DNA from: Nocardioides luteus
Lineage (GTDB): Bacteria > Actinomycetota > Actinomycetes > Propionibacteriales > Nocardioidaceae
Direction: 5' to 3'
DNA: 64,000 nt
Assembly: GCF_000960475.2 (NCBI RefSeq)
Contig: NZ_JZDQ02000022.1
Location: 1-64,000 of the forward strand
Made by a program: the position numbers and the translations under genes. The stretch's first letter is position 1, and every line of letters starts with the position of its first letter. A model generated the notes under the pieces. It had not been told where the DNA came from. It was given only the letters and a program-made list of their open reading frames with translations, and did no database searches. Below are positions 17,628-27,056 of the stretch, in pieces.

Positions 17628-18893
17628 TCAGCGGGCTCGTTCGAGCGCGTCGGCGGCCCGGGCCACCGCGACCTCGGGCGTGATCAGCAGCGGTGCGACC
17701 TCGGCGGCCCGCTCCCGCACCTGCGGCATCAGCACCGAGCCGAGCGCCTCTCGGAGCCGGTCGCGGTCCAGGCGGGCGGCCCGGAACGAGGTGCCGACGC
17801 CGAGGTCACCGAGCAGACGGCCCCAGACGGGCTGGTCGGCCGAGTACCACCCGACCACGCTCGGGATCCCCGCCCGCAGCACCGCGGCCGTGGTGCCCGC
17901 CCCGCCGTGGTGGACGGCGGCGACGCACCGCGGCAGCACCGCGGCATGGTCGACGGCACCCACGAGACGTACGTGGTCGGGGACCTCGACCTCGAAGGAG
18001 TTCCAGCCGCTGCTGACGAGCGCGCGCAGGCCGAGGTCCGCGGTCGCGGCGGCGACCTCGGCCACCAGCCGGGCCGGATCGGCCACCGGCATCGACCCGA
18101 AGCCGACGTAGACCGGCGGATAGCCCTCCGCGAGCCAGTCGCCGAGGTCGTCGCCACCGGACTCGTTCGGCGCGGTCTCCCCCAGCCGGAGCCGGTCGGC
18201 CTCGCTCAGCGCCAGGAACCCGGCGAACGGACTCTGGATGCCCCACTCCCGCCTCAGCCCGGGGACGAGCAGCGGGTCGTAGGCCTGCACCTCGACAGCG
18301 CCACGGGCGCGGAGCCGGGTCTGGAGCGCGCTGCGGGCGGGCGGCAGGCCGAGCGCGGTCCGCTGGGTGTTCTCGGCCTCGCGGGTCAGCTCCCAGCGCA
18401 TCTGCATGCCGACGTCCCACGCCTTCTGCTGGACCGCCTCGGGTCCGGGCACGACCTTGACCGACCGGTTGGAGCGGACCGGGAAGTAGTGCAGCGCCGC
18501 GAACCCGGCGCCGATCCGCTCCGCGAGGGCCGAGCCGACCTCCTGCCCGAGCAGACCCGCGACGACCACGTCGGCGCTGCCGCGCTCCCCTGCCAGCGAG
18601 ACCAGGTCGGCGCGGAAGTCGTCCCAGCCGTGCGCGGAGACCGCGCGCACCGCCCGGACCCGGGTGCGAGGATTGGCCGAGCGCATCTCCTCGCGCACCA
18701 GGCTCGAGGCGAGCAGCGCACCGCTGTCAGGGCCGACAGCATGCGGGTCCAGCTCCAGCCGCGCGGCCAGCGGCACCAGGTTGGGCGCGACCCCGACGGT
18801 GACCTCGTGGCCGCGACGGCGCAGCTCGAGGGCCACGGCGAGCGCCGGCTGCACGTCGCCGCGGCTGCCCATCAACCCGAAGACGAACCGCAT
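17628..18893 (-). CDS. MGT-family (GT1) glycosyltransferase
   Basis: UDP/TDP-sugar dependent glycosyltransferase of the GT-B fold, 421 residues. The N-terminus MRFVFGLMGSRGDVQP is the acceptor-domain start seen in sterol glucosyltransferase and mycobacterial rhamnosyltransferase relatives. The donor-site motif HHGGAGTT spans 328-335, preceded by YVGFGSMP (262-269) and followed by DQPVWG. The ATG at 18893 is chosen because it matches the family start exactly. It sits between acyltransferases D and E, 38 bp from the divergent start of E, so it probably glycosylates a lipid or polyketide-like acceptor that the acyltransferases also modify. Confidence 0.88.
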   Translation of the reverse strand: MRFVFGLMGSRGDVQPALAVALELRRRGHEVTVGVAPNLVPLAARLELDPHAVGPDSGALLASSLVREEMRSANPRTRVRAVRAVSAHGWDDFRADLVSLAGERGSADVVVAGLLGQEVGSALAERIGAGFAALHYFPVRSNRSVKVVPGPEAVQQKAWDVGMQMRWELTREAENTQRTALGLPPARSALQTRLRARGAVEVQAYDPLLVPGLRREWGIQSPFAGFLALSEADRLRLGETAPNESGGDDLGDWLAEGYPPVYVGFGSMPVADPARLVAEVAAATADLGLRALVSSGWNSFEVEVPDHVRLVGAVDHAAVLPRCVAAVHHGGAGTTAAVLRAGIPSVVGWYSADQPVWGRLLGDLGVGTSFRAARLDRDRLREALGSVLMPQVRERAAEVAPLLITPEVAVARAADALERAR

Positions 18894-18931
18894 CGCGTCC
18901 CAGAATCCCCCAACGACAGGACCCAGACCAC

Positions 18932-20350
18932 ATGCCCGAGCCTGTGATGCTGCCCTCACTCCCGCCCGCAAGCCCCGGCGCCCGCCCGGCGCCGTTCGCT
19001 CCCGAGCGCACCAACCGGCTGACGTACGACGACGAGGTCTTCCTCCGCTCCGCGACCGTGATCGGGGTCCCGGTCGTGGGCCAGACCGCGTGGCGCTTCC
19101 CGGCAGAGATCCCGGTGGAGGCGGTCCAGGGGGTCGTCGACGAGCTGGCCAAGGGCCCGCTCAACCGCCTCGTCGTACGCCCGAAGGTGATCGGCGCGCG
19201 CTCGCGCTGGGTGCCGGCGACGACGGCCGAGCCGGTCCGCCTGCACCCCGACCGGATCAAGCCCGACCAGGTGATGGCCTGGCTCGACACGACCACCGAC
19301 GAGGTGCCGTTCGACCCGGTCAAGGGACCCCTGTGGGCGTTCTTCATGGCCTACACCACCGACGGCGGCACGGTGGTGACCTACAACGCCTCGCACATCG
19401 TCTGCGACGGCGGGATGAAGCTCGGTGCCCTGATCGCGGCCGTACGCCGCCAGCCCCTGCCCCGGCTCCCCTTCGACGACCCCGCGGCGACCGAGGTCAC
19501 CCGGAAGGACGACCGTCGCGACGCCCGGGCGATGGCGCGCGCCGCGGCCGGTGGCCTCCGGGCGGCCCGCAGGGCCGGGAAGCCGCCGGTCCTGGAGGCC
19601 CAGTCCTCCGAGAAGCGGCCGGTGCCGCCCCCGCAGCCCGACGACCACGTCGTCCACGAGGTGGCCTTCGCCGGCGCGGACTGCCCGGTCTCGGAGTGGA
19701 ACGCGGCCGTCGAGCGCGCCGGCGGCACCTCCAACACCCTGCAGATCGCGCTCTCGGTCGAGGTGCTCCTCGCGGCCGGGATCGTCCGCCCCGGTGAGCC
19801 GGTGAAGATGTCGCTGCCCGTCTCGCTGCGCGGCGAGGGCGATCTGCGCTCCAACGCCACCTCGGGCGTCTCGATCGCGGTCGAGACCGAGCTGCGCGAC
19901 GGGGTCGGCCGGGTCACCGACCTGGCCCACATCCGGGAGCGGTCGAAGAGGGAGTTCTCCGCCCTGTTCAAGGGCACCCGCCCGGACCCGATCGCCCACA
20001 TCGCCCCGCTGGCGCAGATGATCCCGGACCGCGTCGCCAAGCCCCTGCTCAAGAACGTCGTCACTCCGCTTGGCCTGGCCTCCAACCTGGGCCGCCCCGA
20101 CCCCGACTTCATCGCGCCCTTCGGCGTGGCCGCCGACGCGATCGTCTTCCGCGGCCTCGCGCTGGGCGCGACCCGCGGCGAGCTGCGCCGGATGCGGGGC
20201 GGGGTCACCTCGTGGTGGTGCGAGACCGGCGAGACGTGCACCTTCGGCATCCGTGCGCTCGACCCCGACGCGGTCCCCGACTCCGAGCGGCTGAAGGAGA
20301 TCGTGACCGACGTCTACGGACGTTGGGGCCTGGTCCCTTCCTTCTGGTGA
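18932..20350 (+). CDS. WS/DGAT-PapA-like acyltransferase E
   Basis: Fifth HxxxDG acyltransferase of the cluster, 472 residues, with H155-I-V-C-D159-GGM as active-site motif. It is paralogous to acyltransferase D in the C-terminal half (ASNLGRPDPDF; WGLVPSFW). The first 30 residues are Pro/Ala-rich and probably disordered. It is followed after 12 bp by an alpha/beta hydrolase in the same direction, so the two are likely co-transcribed. Substrate not identifiable. Confidence 0.8.
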   Translation: MPEPVMLPSLPPASPGARPAPFAPERTNRLTYDDEVFLRSATVIGVPVVGQTAWRFPAEIPVEAVQGVVDELAKGPLNRLVVRPKVIGARSRWVPATTAEPVRLHPDRIKPDQVMAWLDTTTDEVPFDPVKGPLWAFFMAYTTDGGTVVTYNASHIVCDGGMKLGALIAAVRRQPLPRLPFDDPAATEVTRKDDRRDARAMARAAAGGLRAARRAGKPPVLEAQSSEKRPVPPPQPDDHVVHEVAFAGADCPVSEWNAAVERAGGTSNTLQIALSVEVLLAAGIVRPGEPVKMSLPVSLRGEGDLRSNATSGVSIAVETELRDGVGRVTDLAHIRERSKREFSALFKGTRPDPIAHIAPLAQMIPDRVAKPLLKNVVTPLGLASNLGRPDPDFIAPFGVAADAIVFRGLALGATRGELRRMRGGVTSWWCETGETCTFGIRALDPDAVPDSERLKEIVTDVYGRWGLVPSFW

Positions 20351-20362
20351 GAAGATGCCGTC

Positions 20363-21316
20363 ATGACGATCGACGTACTCGGTGAGCCCTACACCGTCGA
20401 GACCATCGAGCTCGCGGACGACTTCGAGGGCACCGTCGTGGCCACGCTGGTCAAGCGCTCTGCCGACCTTGGGCACGACGGCGACGCGAAGGGCGCCGTG
20501 CTCTACGTGCACGGCTTCTCGGACTACTTCTTCCAGAAGGAGTACGCCGAGTGGTGGACCGCGCGCGGCTACGACTTCTACGGCCTCGACCTGCGCAAGT
20601 ACGGCCGGTCCCTGCGCGAGCACCAGTCGGGGACGTACGTCGGCGATCTGTCGGAGTACTTCGACGAGATCGACGCCGCCTGGGAGCGGATCACCGAGCG
20701 CGACGGCCACTCCAAGGTCATGCTCAGCGCCCACTCCACCGGCGGCCTGACCACCTCGCTGTGGGCCGACGACCGCCAGCCCGACGCCCTGGCCGGGATG
20801 GTCCTCAACTCCCCGTGGCTCGACCTGCAGGGCTCGTTCCTGCTGCGCGAGATCGCCACGCCGGTGGTGCGCCGGATCGGCCACCGGGCGCCGATGCGCG
20901 AGCTCGGCCGCGACGTGAGCGGCTTCTACACCATGTCGCTCCACGTCCAGCACGACGGCGAGTGGGAGTTCGACCTCGGCCTCAAGCCGGTCGGTTCCTA
21001 CCCGATCCGGCTCGGCTGGCTCAAGGCGATCCGCGACGGCCACGCCCGGCTCCACCGGGGCCTCGACGTGAAGGCCCCGGTGCTGGTGCTCTCCTCGGAC
21101 CGCTCCAGCAAGCCCAAGGAGATGGGCGAGCTCGTCCACTCGACCGACATCGTGCTCGACGTGCGCCAGATCCGCCGCTGGTCGACCGCGATCGGCAGCC
21201 ACGTCACCTACGTCGCCGTCCCCGGCGCGAAGCACGACGTGATCCTGTCGCGCCCTGAGGTCCGCAAGCAGGCCTACGCCGAGATCGAGCGCTGGCTGGC
21301 CGCCTACGGCGTCTGA
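20363..21316 (+). CDS. Alpha/beta hydrolase (serine aminopeptidase S33 / monoacylglycerol lipase-like)
   Basis: Cytosolic alpha/beta-fold hydrolase, 317 residues. The nucleophile elbow is S125 in SAHSTGG, the oxyanion HGF lies at 50-52 and the catalytic His is probably H291 in GAKHD. The family includes lysophospholipases and monoacylglycerol lipases. Being co-directional and 12 bp behind an acyltransferase, it may remove or transfer acyl groups on the same product. No signal peptide is seen. Confidence 0.87.
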   Translation: MTIDVLGEPYTVETIELADDFEGTVVATLVKRSADLGHDGDAKGAVLYVHGFSDYFFQKEYAEWWTARGYDFYGLDLRKYGRSLREHQSGTYVGDLSEYFDEIDAAWERITERDGHSKVMLSAHSTGGLTTSLWADDRQPDALAGMVLNSPWLDLQGSFLLREIATPVVRRIGHRAPMRELGRDVSGFYTMSLHVQHDGEWEFDLGLKPVGSYPIRLGWLKAIRDGHARLHRGLDVKAPVLVLSSDRSSKPKEMGELVHSTDIVLDVRQIRRWSTAIGSHVTYVAVPGAKHDVILSRPEVRKQAYAEIERWLAAYGV

Positions 21317-21323
21317 CGCCCCC

Positions 21324-22853
21324 TCAGTCGAGGGTGGTCTTCGGCCCCTTGAACCAGGTGCGGGCCGAGACCGCCCACCAGATCCCGAGGACGACCAGCG
21401 AGCCAACGGTGAGGACCGGTGCGTAGTTGACCGACTCCCAGGAGAAGTCGTCACTGGTGATCCAGCCGGACGGCACGAACGGCAGGATGAAGTAGACCGA
21501 GATGACCGCGATCTCGGCGACCGCGACCAGGTTGAGCCACTTGTAGTGCCGGCCGAGGGTCCACTGCCCGGTCTCGAAGGAGTCGCCGGCCTTCCAGCGC
21601 AGGAAGATCGGGATCGCGAAGGCGAGGTAGAGCCCGATCACCGCGACCGAGGTGATCGCGTAGAAGGCCAGCGGGATCCCACCGACGCCCCACAGCGCCG
21701 GCAGGGTGATGACCGCGCCGACGACCGCCACCAGCAGCACGGCGTTGACCGGGACCTTCCGGGCTTCGTTGACCTTGGCCCACAGCGAGGAGCCGGGCAC
21801 CGCGCCGTCGCGGGCGAAGGCGTACGTCATCCGGGAGGCGCTGGTCAGGCAGGCGGTGGTGCAGAAGAGCTGCCCGGCGGTCGAGACCAGCAGCACCACG
21901 AAGTGCCACGAGGTGGGCAGCGCCTGGCCGAAGATCACGTCGACCGCGCCACCGCCCTCGCTCACCCCGTCGGGGTCCTGAACGGCGAAGAGGAACGCCA
22001 GCAGCAGGACGTACCCGCCGACCGCGGAGTAGAAGATCGAGCGCCAGATCCCCTTGGCGGCACCGTCGGCGGCGCCCTGGGTCTCCTCGGAGAGGTGCGC
22101 GGAGGCGTCGAAGCCGGTGATCGTGTACTGCGTCAGCAGGAACCCGAGCGGGAGCACCAGGAACCAGTACTTCGCGTCGGCGTAGCCGGAGTTGTTGATC
22201 CGCTCGGTGAAGACGTAGGTGAAGCTCTGGTGGTGGTCCGGGACGAGGACCAGCACCAGGACCACGACCGCGGCGCCGGCGACGTGCCACCACACCGAGA
22301 TGTTGTTGATGACGGCGAGCAAGTGGCTGGAGAAGATGTTGGCGAGCGCGGCCAGCACCAGGATGACCAGGAAGATCGCGTAGACGCGGCCCAGCGAGTA
22401 GCCCTCCGCCCAGCCCTCGCTCAGCGTCGAGAGTGTCAGGTCGAGGAAGGTCGCGGCGCCGTACGCCACGCTCGCGGTCACCGCGAGCAGCCCGATCAGG
22501 TTCAGCCACCCGGTGAAGAAGCCCGCCGCCGGTCCGCCGAGCTTGGCCGCCCACCAGTAGATCCCACCCGAGGTCGGGTACGCCGAGACCAGCTCCGACA
22601 TCGTGAAGCCGATGATCAGGATGAAGCCGGCGATGATCGGCCAGCCCCACGAGATGGCCACCGGTCCGCCGTTGTTCCACGCCTGGCCGAAGGTCGTGAA
22701 GCAGCCGGCGAGGATCGAGATGATCGAGAACGAGATGGCGAAGTTCGAGAACCCCGACCAGGTGCGGGCCAGCTCCTGCTTGTAGCCGAGCTTGGCCAGA
22801 TGTGCTTCGTCGTCGAGATGGACAAGCTCGACGGTTTCGTGTGCCTCGGGCAT
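21324..22853 (-). CDS. APC-family amino acid/amine permease, probable ethanolamine permease
   Basis: Twelve-helix permease of the amino acid-polyamine-organocation superfamily, 509 residues, with the APC signature region FSNFAISFSIISILAG and YPTSGGIYWW. It lies 40 bp downstream of eutC on the same strand, so ethanolamine uptake is the natural inference, although APC substrate cannot be told from sequence alone. A polar C-terminus follows the last helix. Its end is only 7 bp from the convergent hydrolase stop, with no hairpin between. Confidence 0.85.
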   Translation of the reverse strand: MPEAHETVELVHLDDEAHLAKLGYKQELARTWSGFSNFAISFSIISILAGCFTTFGQAWNNGGPVAISWGWPIIAGFILIIGFTMSELVSAYPTSGGIYWWAAKLGGPAAGFFTGWLNLIGLLAVTASVAYGAATFLDLTLSTLSEGWAEGYSLGRVYAIFLVILVLAALANIFSSHLLAVINNISVWWHVAGAAVVVLVLVLVPDHHQSFTYVFTERINNSGYADAKYWFLVLPLGFLLTQYTITGFDASAHLSEETQGAADGAAKGIWRSIFYSAVGGYVLLLAFLFAVQDPDGVSEGGGAVDVIFGQALPTSWHFVVLLVSTAGQLFCTTACLTSASRMTYAFARDGAVPGSSLWAKVNEARKVPVNAVLLVAVVGAVITLPALWGVGGIPLAFYAITSVAVIGLYLAFAIPIFLRWKAGDSFETGQWTLGRHYKWLNLVAVAEIAVISVYFILPFVPSGWITSDDFSWESVNYAPVLTVGSLVVLGIWWAVSARTWFKGPKTTLD

Positions 22854-22893
22854 GGCACGCCTCCGGATCTCGTGGGGGTGGATGATCGTGAGG

Positions 22894-23652
22894 CTAGGAA
22901 TCGTGCGTGGCGGCCGTCGTCGCGTCAGGTAACAGCCCTGTGAAAGATCCGTCCTTGAGCGCCACCCCGGTCGCGCCGAGCTCGCGGGCGCCGGCGACCA
23001 GGCTCACGATGGTGCGCGCCGCCGTCGCATGGTCCAGTCCGTGGGGCGGGCGGATGTTGGAGACGCAGTTGCGGGCCGAGTCGAGGACGCCGGGCCGCGG
23101 GTCCCAGGTGAGGTAGGCGCCCAGCGAGTCGCTCGAGGAGAGCCCCGGCCGCTCGCCGATCAGCACCAGCACCAGCCGTGCGCCGAGCGCTTGGCCGATG
23201 TGGTCGCCCAGCGCCACCCGGGCCTGGGTGGCGACCACCGGTGCGGCGACGGTCATCGTGCTGTCGAGGAGCGGGAGCAGGTGCTCCAGGAGCGGCACCG
23301 CGTGCTGGGCCACGGCCTCGGCGGAGAGCCCGTCGGCGACGACGAGAGCGAGGTCGGCCGCGTCCTGCCCGAGCTCCAGGTCGGCGCCGGGCACACGACC
23401 CAGGTCCGGCCGGGTCAGGTACGTCGCGCGGTCCGGGGCGGCGGAGGCGACCACCAGCGGCGTACCCAGCCCCAGCCCGCCGAGCGCCTCGACGAGCGCG
23501 TCGACGTCGAGCGGGAGGTGGACCGCGTCGCGCGCGGCCGCGTGGGCGGCTCCGAAGGCCAGGACCTCGGAGGTCGGGACGGCGTTGCCGGCCCGGCCCA
23601 GCCCGATCCGCGCCGGCGTAGCGCGCCGCAGCGGCTCCCAGAACGCGCTCAT
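22894..23652 (-). CDS. eutC: Ethanolamine ammonia-lyase small subunit
   Basis: Light chain of adenosylcobalamin-dependent ethanolamine ammonia-lyase, which converts ethanolamine to acetaldehyde and ammonia; 252 residues. Recognisable EutC segments include RIGLGRAGNAVPT, DLALVVADGLSAEAV and SLGAYLTWDPRPG, followed by RNCVSNIRPPHGL. The ATG at 23652 overlaps the eutB stop by 4 bp. The open frame extends further upstream but that part is antisense shadow within eutB. No eutA reactivase or microcompartment shell gene is in the window. Confidence 0.93.
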   Translation of the reverse strand: MSAFWEPLRRATPARIGLGRAGNAVPTSEVLAFGAAHAAARDAVHLPLDVDALVEALGGLGLGTPLVVASAAPDRATYLTRPDLGRVPGADLELGQDAADLALVVADGLSAEAVAQHAVPLLEHLLPLLDSTMTVAAPVVATQARVALGDHIGQALGARLVLVLIGERPGLSSSDSLGAYLTWDPRPGVLDSARNCVSNIRPPHGLDHATAARTIVSLVAGARELGATGVALKDGSFTGLLPDATTAATHDS

Positions 23653-25049
23653 CGGGCCAGCTCCTTCAGCACCGTCGCGGCCGGGTCGATGTCGCGTACG
23701 GAACCGTCGGCGTCGAGCAGGCCGACGGTGGCCAACCACTCCTCGAACTCCGGCGCCGGGCGTTTGCCGAGGACCTGGCGGGCGTAGAGGGCGTCGTGGA
23801 AGGAGGTCGACTGGTAGCCGAGCATCACGTCGTCGGCGCCCGGCACGGCCATGACGTACGTGCAGCCGGCGACGCCGAGCAGGGTCAGCAGGGTGTCCAT
23901 GTCGTCGGAGTCGGCCTCGGCGTGGTTGGTGTAGCAGACGTCGACGCCCATCGGCACGCCGAGCAGCTTGCCGCAGAAGTGGTCCTCGAGCCCGGCGCGG
24001 ACGATCTGCTTGCCGTCGTAGAGGTACTCGGGGCCGATGAAGCCGACCACCGTGTTGACCAGGAACGGCCGGAAGGCCCGGGCCACGCCGTACGCCCGTG
24101 CCTCCAGGGTCTGCTGGTCGACCGGCCGCCCACCGGTGCCGAGGTGGGCGTCGGCGGAGAGCGCCGACCCCTGGCCGGTCTCGAAGTACATCACCTCGTC
24201 GCCGACCGTGCCGCGCCCCAGCGACCGGGCCGCCTCGTCGGCCTCCGCCAGCATCGCCAAGGTCACCCCGAACCCCTCGTTGGCGCCCTGGGTGCCGCCG
24301 ATCGACTGGAACGGCAGGTCGACCGGCAGTCCGGCCTCGATCAGGTCGATCGTCGTGGTGACGTGCGTCAGGACGCAGCTCTGTGTCGGGATCTCGTAGC
24401 AGAGACGTACGTCGTCGAGCAGCCGCAGCAGGTCGGCGACCGTGCCCGGGTTGTCGGAGGCGGGGTTGATCCCGATCAGCGCATCACCGGAGCCGAGGAG
24501 CAGTCCGTCCAGGATCGAGGCCGCGACGGCGGCCGGGTCGTCGGTGGGATGGTTCGGCTGAAGCCGGGTCGACAGCCGTCCCCGCAGGCCCATCGTCGTG
24601 CGGAAGCCGGTCACCACCTCGGTGGCCGCGGCCACCGCGATCAGGTCCTGGTTGCGCATGATCTTGGAGACCGCCGCCACCATCTCAGGGGTCAGGCCCG
24701 GCGCCACGGCGGTGAGCAGCGCGGTGTCGCGGCGCGCGGCGGCGTCGAGCAGCCACTCCCGGAACGCTCCCACGGTCAGGCCGCTGACCGGGGCGAACGC
24801 CTCCTTGTCGTGCGTGTCCAGGATCAGCCGGGTGACGTCGTCGGACTCCGCCGGAACCACCTGCTCCTCGAGGAAGACACTCAGCGGCAGGTCGGCGAGC
24901 ACCATCCGAGCCGCCATCCGCTCGGTGTCGGACCGCGCCGCGCACCCGGCGAGGACGTCCCCGGAGCGCAGCGGCGTCGCCCGCGCCAGCACCTCCACCA
25001 GACCGTCGAACTCGAAGCCGTGCCCGTGGAGACTGTGCCGGTAGCGCAT
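23649..25049 (-). CDS. eutB: Ethanolamine ammonia-lyase large subunit
   Basis: Catalytic heavy chain with the adenosylcobalamin TIM barrel, 466 residues, the normal length. Conserved stretches include LTPEMVAAVSKIMRNQDLI, LQPNHPTDDP, GINPASDNP, MYFETGQGSALSA and GVDVCYTNHAEADSDD. The start at 25049 (MRYRHSLHG) matches family starts; the open frame upstream is non-homologous. It heads an eutB-eutC-permease operon. No B12-box was found in the 179-bp leader. Acetaldehyde would be handled by enzymes outside the window. Confidence 0.95.
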   Translation of the reverse strand: MRYRHSLHGHGFEFDGLVEVLARATPLRSGDVLAGCAARSDTERMAARMVLADLPLSVFLEEQVVPAESDDVTRLILDTHDKEAFAPVSGLTVGAFREWLLDAAARRDTALLTAVAPGLTPEMVAAVSKIMRNQDLIAVAAATEVVTGFRTTMGLRGRLSTRLQPNHPTDDPAAVAASILDGLLLGSGDALIGINPASDNPGTVADLLRLLDDVRLCYEIPTQSCVLTHVTTTIDLIEAGLPVDLPFQSIGGTQGANEGFGVTLAMLAEADEAARSLGRGTVGDEVMYFETGQGSALSADAHLGTGGRPVDQQTLEARAYGVARAFRPFLVNTVVGFIGPEYLYDGKQIVRAGLEDHFCGKLLGVPMGVDVCYTNHAEADSDDMDTLLTLLGVAGCTYVMAVPGADDVMLGYQSTSFHDALYARQVLGKRPAPEFEEWLATVGLLDADGSVRDIDPAATVLKELAR

Positions 25050-25228
25050 GGGATCAACCGTAGAGCCGCAATATTTCGACGGTGTGAGACCTGACCGGCG
25101 TATGTGCACCGCGAGCCCGGGTACCAGGGTCGGCGCTGGGCAAGGCCGCCTGAAGGCCGAGCTCGCACGCGTGACTGCTCTCGCCGGGTGACCGTCGTCC
25201 CCCGGCCCGAATCGATCTGGAGGCTCTG

Positions 25229-25786
25229 ATGACACAGGAACTGATCGGCGCCAGGGTCGCGATCCTCGCCGCGGACGGCGTGGAACGCATCGAGCTCGAG
25301 CAACCCCGCGAGGCGCTCACGGCCGCCGGCGCGCAGACCCAGCTGCTGTCGGTCCACGACGACGAGATCCAGGCCCGTGAGAACGACCTGAACGCAGCGG
25401 GCACCGTCACCGTCGACGGTCTGGTCGCGGACGCTTCCGTCACCGACTTCGACGCGTTGCTGCTTCCCGGCGGGACGGTGAACCCGGACCAGCTTCGGGT
25501 CGACCCCGACGCGGTCGCCTTCGTCCGTGACTTCGTGAACAGCGGAAAGCCGGTGGCCAGCATCTGCCACGGCCCCTGGACGCTGGTCGAGGCCGGCGTG
25601 GTCGAGGGTCGCACCCTGACGTCCTTCCCGAGCATCCGTACCGACCTGCGCAATGCCGGCGCGGAGGTTGTCGATCAGGACGTGGTGGTCGACGGCAACC
25701 TGATCACCAGCCGCTCCCCCGATGACCTGCCTGCGTTCTGCGACACGATCGTGGCCGAGTTCGGGGCAGCACGCGCGGCCCGATGA
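25229..25786 (+). CDS. PfpI/DJ-1-family protein (type 1 glutamine amidotransferase-like)
   Basis: DJ-1/PfpI superfamily, 185 residues. The nucleophile elbow carries C113 with H114 in SICHGPW, and an acidic residue near residue 19-24 (VERIELEQP) completes the usual triad region. A clear GGAGG precedes the ATG. Members act as deglycases, stress proteins or hydrolases. Its stop overlaps the start of an FAD oxidase (ATGA at 25783), so the two are coupled. It is divergent from eutB. Confidence 0.88.
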   Translation: MTQELIGARVAILAADGVERIELEQPREALTAAGAQTQLLSVHDDEIQARENDLNAAGTVTVDGLVADASVTDFDALLLPGGTVNPDQLRVDPDAVAFVRDFVNSGKPVASICHGPWTLVEAGVVEGRTLTSFPSIRTDLRNAGAEVVDQDVVVDGNLITSRSPDDLPAFCDTIVAEFGAARAAR

Positions 25787-26886
25787 CCGGCTCGCCCGAG
25801 GTCGCGGTGGTCGGGGGCGGGATCGTCGGCCTCTCGACCGCCTACGCGTTGCGCGAGCAGGGCGTCTCGGTGCGGCTGTACGAGACCGGCCTGCCCGGTC
25901 ACGGCCAGTCCGCAGGCGAGTCGCGGATCTTCCGGCACGCGCACGACGACCCGCGGCTCGTCGCGTTCGCGCGCGAGAGCCGCGGGGTGTGGGCCGAGTG
26001 GGCCGAACGGTTCGGCGTCGAGCTGGTCTCGTCCGACGGTGCGGTCGCGATCGGCGAGAGCGCGCTCGCGCGGCTCCGTGTGCTCGACCGCGTCGGCGGC
26101 GTGGCCGCGCGCGCGATCGGCCCGGACGAGCTGGCCGAGCGGATGCCGCTGCTCGCGGGGTATGCCGGACCGGCGATGCTGGACGAGGCCGGCGGCGCGA
26201 TCCGTACGCGCGCGGCCATCGAGGCGCTCACGGATCAGCTCGGCGACGCCGTGGTGACCGGCGAGGTGGTCTCGATCGAGCCCCGCGGCAGCGACGGGGT
26301 CGAGGTACGCAGCGTCACCGACCGCGCCGTCTACTCGAAGGTGATCGTGTGCGCCGGCCGTGAGACCGCGCGCCTCGCCCGGAGCGTCGGCCTCTCGTTG
26401 CCGGTCCGCCTGGCCGCCCACGTACGGCTGACCTTCGACGTGAAGGGCGCCGCCCCGGCACGCGTCGCGTGCCTGCAGGACGGCAGCGGCGAGTTCGGCG
26501 AGGTCAGCGTCTATGCGACGCCGCTGCCCGGCAACAGCCGCTACGCGGTCGGACTCAGCGAGACCGTCGGCGTACGCGACGACGGGACGTTCATCGACCC
26601 GGCGGCGATTCGTTCACTGGACGAACGTGCACGCGCGTACGTCGCACGGGCGCTGCCCGGCCTCGACCCGGAGCCGCGTGAGTTCGTCCACTGCTGGGTG
26701 ACCGATCTCCCCTGGAGCGAAGACGGCGTGGCCGTCTGGGAGGCCGGTCGCATCCTCTTCGTCGCCGGCCACAACCTCTTCAAGCAGGCACCAGCGCTGG
26801 GTCGTGCCCTGGCCCGGGCCGCGACCGGCGACGGCCTCGCCGCCGAGCTCGCGCCCGAGGCGCAGCTCGGCCGACCCCGGGACTAG
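25783..26886 (+). CDS. FAD-dependent amine oxidoreductase (DAO family)
   Basis: D-amino-acid-oxidase-fold enzyme resembling sarcosine or N-methyltryptophan oxidases, 367 residues. The N-terminal dinucleotide motif VAVVGGGIVGLSTAYALREQG occupies about 7-27, and the C-terminal FAD-contact segment is GRILFVAGHNLFKQAPALG. The ESRIFRHAH segment near residue 47 is typical of monomeric sarcosine oxidases. The substrate is probably a small secondary or primary amine. The ATG lies in the stop of the PfpI-like gene; a BCCT transporter follows after 170 bp. Confidence 0.88.
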   Translation: MTGSPEVAVVGGGIVGLSTAYALREQGVSVRLYETGLPGHGQSAGESRIFRHAHDDPRLVAFARESRGVWAEWAERFGVELVSSDGAVAIGESALARLRVLDRVGGVAARAIGPDELAERMPLLAGYAGPAMLDEAGGAIRTRAAIEALTDQLGDAVVTGEVVSIEPRGSDGVEVRSVTDRAVYSKVIVCAGRETARLARSVGLSLPVRLAAHVRLTFDVKGAAPARVACLQDGSGEFGEVSVYATPLPGNSRYAVGLSETVGVRDDGTFIDPAAIRSLDERARAYVARALPGLDPEPREFVHCWVTDLPWSEDGVAVWEAGRILFVAGHNLFKQAPALGRALARAATGDGLAAELAPEAQLGRPRD

Positions 26887-27056
26887 CTTCCGGCGACCAC
26901 GGCGACCCACGGCACCCGAACAACACGCGAACCAGCTCGACACGGTCGGTCCAGGACTCGTTGTCAATCGGTGGCGCTGCCACCCCGGTGAACAGAAGGC
27001 AAAGACAGTGCGCGTTAGGGTGCTGTGGTCCCGAACTCAACCGGAAGGACAACAGT

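Noticed and set aside
25050-25228. Cobalamin riboswitch before eutB
   Set aside because: No B12-box (GCCACTG-like) or matching helices seen in the 179-bp leader on the minus strand.
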